64,000 nucleotides of DNA. Source: Cadophora sp. MPI-SDFR-AT-0126. Its lineage: Eukaryota > Ascomycota > Leotiomycetes > Helotiales > Ploettnerulaceae. Position 1 is the stretch's first letter; each line of letters opens with the position of its first letter. A program made the position numbers and the translations under genes. Positions 59,915 through 64,000 of this stretch are shown here, piece after piece. The DNA lies in the NCBI GenBank assembly GCA_020747065.1, contig JAGMVK010000017.1, positions 434,001-498,000 of the forward strand, read 5' to 3'. The notes beneath the pieces were generated by a model, which was given only the letters and a program-made list of their open reading frames with translations, had not been told where the DNA came from and did not search any database.

Positions 59915-61062
59915 ATGTCGGCAGAGCCTAAAGTTCTAGGCAGTCGCCTCAAAGGCAAAGTGGCCATTGTTACTGGAGGAGGATCCGGATTCGGTGAAGC
60001 AATTTCCATGAGATTCGCAGAAGAGGGATGTAAAGTCATCGTTGCAGACCTGGAGTGAGTTACATTTCAAGTCGTCTCCTCAGTGATCCCTTGGACTGTC
60101 AATTTGGCCGGAAGCCATATCAAGCATACCAAACGTGTTGAATCTATCCCGGCAATTCTACTTCTCTAAACCGAGTTACTCCATGAATGTCATATACTAA
60201 CACTGAAGCAGTCCAATTGGTGGTGAGAGAGTAGCAAACTATCAGCCAAGCTTGATGCACTTCCGCAAGACCAACGTCGCCCTTGAAGCTGACTGGGAGG
60301 ACTTGATGGAGAACACGCTCGCCAAATGGGGTCGTATGGACATCTTAGTCAATAACGCAGGAACAAGTTACAAGAACAAGGCATGCCACACTGTTCCCTT
60401 CAGCACCCTTTCAACCCGTCAAAGATTACACTACATTGACAACCATACAGCCAACCGCGAACGTCACCGAAGATGAATTCGACAAAGTTTTCTCTGTGAA
60501 TGTAAAGAGCATCTTCCATTCTGCCAGACACTTCATCCCCAACCTTATCAATCAAGGCGAGGGTGGTTCCATCATAAATATTGCATCGATTGGTGCCACG
60601 AGACCAAGACCAGGACTTGTCTGGTACAATGCGAGTAAAGCGGCTGTTACCAATGTGCGTTTCCCTCCATCTCACCTCCTCTCCGTTCTACCCTACTTCT
60701 CTTCTACAAGCGAGACATAGCTAAACAAGAACGCAGGCCACCAAAGGATTAGCAGCCGAATACGGCGACAAGCAAATCCGCGTCAACTCTGTCTGTCCCC
60801 TTCTGAGTGGTACTGGCCTGTGAGTCCCTCCCCCATCTATACATAAAGTACAATCCATCCTACTCACACACATCACAGTTTCGAGACCTTCGTCGGCGTT
60901 CCACCAACCGAAGAGAACTTCAAGAAATTCCTCTTCAACGTCCCATTGGGAAGACTGACTCATCCATCAGACGTTGCGAATTACTGCCTTTATTTGGCGA
61001 GTGACGAGGCGAAGTTCATTACGGGGACTTGTTTGGAGGTTGATGGTGGGAGAGGTATTTGA
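59915..61062 (+). CDS. Short-chain dehydrogenase/reductase (FabG-like)
   Basis: NAD(P)-dependent oxidoreductase with a Rossmann fold. The glycine-rich motif is [12 protein letters not shown] (residues ~20-31), then the NNAG motif ([11 protein letters not shown]). The catalytic Ser lies in IINIASIGA and the YxxxK in WYNASKAAV. Five exons: 59915-60054, 60212-60380, 60451-60654, 60737-60819 and 60879-61062, about 260 residues. Intron 1 is 157 nt. The intron at 60381-60450 begins with GC (AAG|GCATGC) and ends CAG, a GC-AG intron; splicing it restores [14 protein letters not shown] in frame. The C terminus ([15 protein letters not shown]) is typical. No neighbour gives a pathway. The substrate is unknown; classical SDRs include 3-oxoacyl-ACP reductases and polyol or steroid dehydrogenases. 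Confidence 0.88.
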
Positions 61063-62894
61063 GCTGCTTGTGGCAGATAACTTGGGAAGAAGATTGCAAG
61101 GTGAAAATGTATTACTGCAACTTTGATGAAGTGGATTTAATGCATTGCCGATCTGATTTACAAGATCAAATGTGAATTACCAGGTGATGTATACATAGGA
61201 AGTCCGACCTTCAACCTACAATAAGTTCCCCCGGTCAAACTCGAAGGTAAAGCAAGTTGTGTTGTTTTCTCGCTACTTGATCTACTTCTTTAATTGTGCC
61301 TTTGAACCCTACTACACGACAAAATAACACATACACACTAAAGAACATACATAGACAGAAAGCTAGAATATGAACCGTCCCGTACCATATGCAACAAGTT
61401 CTCAAGAGCTCGGTAGACGACCTAAAATTCTGGATGAGTAGGTTACGAAATAGATATCCAAGTCCTCCAATTACGCGAGGCGTCATAACACTTCTCACAC
61501 TTCGAACTCACTAGTGCGTAAGACGTATCAAGCCAAAAGGCGAACACTAAAACGTGGGACGAGCCGCAGTACGATATGCAACACAACCTGTTAGAATTCC
61601 CGCTCGCAGATGATGTGAAGGTAGGTGCTTGCGTTCGCGAAGTTTCTGGTTTAGGTGGTCCACAACAACCCCGTTGACCTCAAGCCCAACACAACTTAAG
61701 CACCGACATACCTAATACCCCCAGTTCTAACTACTAATAACACAGTATATCATAACACATGCAAAAGACTCATCAGATTCCATTCCTTTCCTAAGTATGA
61801 TACATTCAAGCGCTCTACTCATTTACACACACACATACATTTCCATCCTTAAACTTGAGACGTCACTCACGCCCCACCAACATCAGAGCCATCATATCTT
61901 CGTATCTCCCCTTCCCCCCTTTCAAAACGGAACAAACAGCGAGCGCTAAAAGGTGGGACACATCATGCGATATGCAGCAAAGAACTGAAACTTTCGATTG
62001 GAAAAAAGCCGGGCGGGGAGAAAATTCGAATAAGTTGTTGGGTTAGGGAACTAGTTAGGCTTAGATCCCGCGTGCTACTACTCTCGTACCACATATTGTC
62101 TAAGGACGGATGGACAGAGAGAGACATGAGAGGTGAGATACATCTTGGACGTGCGCGACGTCATATGCAGTATTTTAATCTATAGTTCCGTCCCTAGTTG
62201 AACAAAGGCACCTAGACATACCTACAGGCCTTGGTGAAGGTTCCTTGTTTCTTCACTCCGCGATAGCTCGCTTCGGATTTTCCAAAATAACAAGAGAAAA
62301 AGAAGTCCTCCATTTTGCTACCGTAGATTCATACACAACGAAAAAAGAAAACAACCAAATCCAAATCCAAAATTACGCAATCCCCTCAAGTCATAAGCTC
62401 CTACAAGCCAAGCTACCCAATCCGAGAACCGACCCATTACCAAAACCTTCGATGGCCAGGTGTGCTTTCCTCTAGCCCATCACATCTAGACAATAGATGT
62501 CTAACAGCTAGGATATGACAAATTAGACCTTTTGCGATGTGCAACAAAGAGCCCCAAGATGCTAATACCCTCGGCTTTGCAAGCTAATTTTGTTCTTTCG
62601 TTGGTACCGATCAGTGGAAAGGTGACTCATGCTTAGCTGAGCTGGGGGTAGAGGCTAAGCCATTTTTCTGAGTGAGTTAAGGGGACGGGACCGATGTAAT
62701 GGCATTCGCACATTTTGAGACAGTGGGAAGGAAAGGCGCACAAGTAGACAAGAGTTGGTTATGCAAACACTGTATTTCAGTTGCAAGTATGATATAAACG
62801 CCTTCCTTCAAAAACAAAATGCAATAACCGCCTATTCAATGCTACAATTACCTAATACAGAATCATTTCCCAAACCCTCTCCATACCACTCAGT
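61063..62894. other. Convergent 1.8-kb gap with degenerate repeats of about 190-bp period
   Basis: Sequence between the SDR stop and the SERINC stop. The motif CGATATGCAACAA and variants recur at 61387, 61574, 61970, 62163 and 62537, with a weaker match at 61757; spacings are near 190 bp or twice that. No protein gene is credible. Confidence 0.55.
61362..62549. repeat. Degenerate dispersed repeat, ~45-bp core about every 190 bp
   Basis: Clear copies lie at 61540-61587 and 61939-61985 (both GCGA-x-CTAAAA-x-GTGGGAC-x-CGATATGCA). Copies at 61362-61397 and 62507-62549 share GCTAG-ATATGA followed by ATATGCAACAA or ATGTGCAACAA. A weaker copy is at 62142-62170. Copies differ enough to be old or to serve as binding sites rather than a recent duplication. 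Confidence 0.5.
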
Positions 62895-64000
62895 CTAGTC
62901 CGAAAAGTCGAATCTGTCAGGTAGCACGATAGGCGCCACGAGAGTCCAAGTGTAGATTGCGTAGCAGGCCCAGGCACTAATGATCTTTACCCAACTAGCC
63001 CAGTATGTTCTGCCTACAGGTGCAAAATCTTCTAGTTGGCCGGCCGTGGTATCCTCAAAGTTCGAGGTGAGGAGTGTGGCAACCCAGGCGGTGGCAAGGA
63101 AGAAAATGACGTGGAAGAGACTGTAATTGTACTGAGTTGAGGTTCGCTCGTCGTCCTTGGGGCTATCTGCGCCGGCATCGCTGTCGCTATCGTCGTCGAG
63201 TAGGGCGTCTGCTGGGAGACTTCCTTCAGCAACTGCTTGGCGGAGTGCTGCGGCACGCATCTCACGACGACTATCGGGCTGTTGGGTAACTAGGTTGTGC
63301 TCATCCTCATCTGGGAGTCTGATGCTCTTTCCTTTACCTCCGAGAGCTACTCCTTGGGTAGCGGCTCTGGTGGTAGTATATGCAACAGTCAACATGGTGA
63401 CAATAGCGCCGAGGACAATCGAGGTTGTACGAGTGCTTTGGGCGCGGCGGATGAGTGGATTGCAGTGCTTGTCATCTGGCTCCATGGAGACGGCGGACAT
63501 GGTAAGGTATGTGCAATACACCGCAACGATGGCGGACTGAGCCAGTCCTGCTTTAGGGTTGTATTCCTGGACTGCAGGGTGGACCGAGATGCCGGACACT
63601 ACCAAGAAAAATATGAGGTTGAGGGTGATGGCAGTTTGGTTCATCGAACATCCAGCCTTTGCAAAAAAGATGTACTGAACGATGGTCATCGCCACAGAAG
63701 CAGCATACATCCCCAAAGTGGATCCAATGAGGATGCCTCTCCAAGCCCGGGAATCCTTTGCCTCAATTTGCTCCAAGCAGTATTCGGCCCAGGAGTGAGC
63801 GAGGTCGACCAGAAGGATTAATCCAAGAAGAATGAATGCCGTTGCAGCTGCGAAAGAGATATAGTTGCCCCAGACCATGAAGAACCCGTCTGGGATGAGG
63901 AAAGACACCACGATCAAGGCCAACCATGCAATGATCTTAGGACCCCAAAAGCCATTTTGTATCGCTGCTCGGGGATTCTTCGAAGAGTTGACGCCGAGTA
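62895..64000 (-). CDS. TMS1: SERINC/TMS1 family membrane protein (partial, runs off the right edge)
   Basis: Multi-pass serine-incorporator family protein (yeast Tms1), a membrane protein of endomembranes whose proposed lipid role is uncertain. The visible part starts inside the gene at 64000, with the family stretch NPRAAIQNGFWGPKIIAWLALIVVSF in frame. It continues through PDGFFMVWGNYISF, LGLILLVDLAHSWAEYCLE and WRGILIGSTLGMYAAS to FHVIFFLATAWVATLLTSNF and the C terminus VLPDRFDFSD. About eight of the usual TM segments are seen. A hydrophilic acidic loop (DDDSDSDAGADSPKDDE) lies between TM segments, as in fungal members. The 5' exons are missing from the window. Confidence 0.94.
   Translation of the reverse strand, partial: LGVNSSKNPRAAIQNGFWGPKIIAWLALIVVSFLIPDGFFMVWGNYISFAAATAFILLGLILLVDLAHSWAEYCLEQIEAKDSRAWRGILIGSTLGMYAASVAMTIVQYIFFAKAGCSMNQTAITLNLIFFLVVSGISVHPAVQEYNPKAGLAQSAIVAVYCTYLTMSAVSMEPDDKHCNPLIRRAQSTRTTSIVLGAIVTMLTVAYTTTRAATQGVALGGKGKSIRLPDEDEHNLVTQQPDSRREMRAAALRQAVAEGSLPADALLDDDSDSDAGADSPKDDERTSTQYNYSLFHVIFFLATAWVATLLTSNFEDTTAGQLEDFAPVGRTYWASWVKIISAWACYAIYTWTLVAPIVLPDRFDFSD

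Overview
The window is nuclear DNA of a filamentous ascomycete (Pezizomycotina). The genes have short GT-AG introns of about 45-70 nt, and the proteins include an AreB/ASD4-type GATA factor, a Zn(II)2Cys6 regulator, a TOK-type two-pore K+ channel and the UAF subunit Rrn5. A leotiomycete (Helotiales-like) is my guess for the class, held at low confidence because no taxon-diagnostic sequence was compared. I see 25 credible protein genes (one cut by the right edge) and no rRNA, tRNA, CRISPR array or intact transposon.

Region 1 (about 0.15-21.8 kb) looks accessory and catabolic. In order it holds an FAD aromatic-ring monooxygenase, a Zn2Cys6 transcription factor, two divergently transcribed phytanoyl-CoA-dioxygenase-family (Fe/2-oxoglutarate) paralogues, a 14-TM DHA2-type MFS exporter, a second MFS transporter, a CocE/NonD-type alpha/beta-hydrolase with an apparent one-base frameshift, an intracellular PA14-containing GH3 beta-glucosidase, and a sugar-porter MFS protein divergent from it. 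A regulator, transporters, a glycosidase, an esterase-like hydrolase and three oxygenases make a plausible system for taking up, deglycosylating and oxidising a plant-derived compound. That is inference. An 8-bp word (AGCCCCGA) recurs in two of its intergenic regions.

Region 2 (about 23.1-56.7 kb) is conserved housekeeping and regulatory sequence: the GATA factor areB with two unusually long introns, the ribosome-biogenesis protein KRR1, the K+ channel TOK1, an uncharacterised Cys-containing protein, the mitochondrial helicase IRC3, RRN5 (RNA polymerase I activation), the SWI/SNF-RSC subunit SWI3/RSC8, ETF alpha and adrenodoxin reductase (tail to tail, both mitochondrial electron carriers), a multi-pass membrane protein, the mismatch-repair gene PMS1 with ACGCGA elements at its start, and the GPI inositol-deacylase BST1.

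Region 3 (56.7-64 kb) is gene-poor. A 3.2-kb gap with an 18-base G run precedes a short-chain dehydrogenase that carries a GC-AG intron. A 1.8-kb gap holds degenerate repeats about 190 bp apart, and a SERINC/TMS1 membrane protein runs off the right edge.
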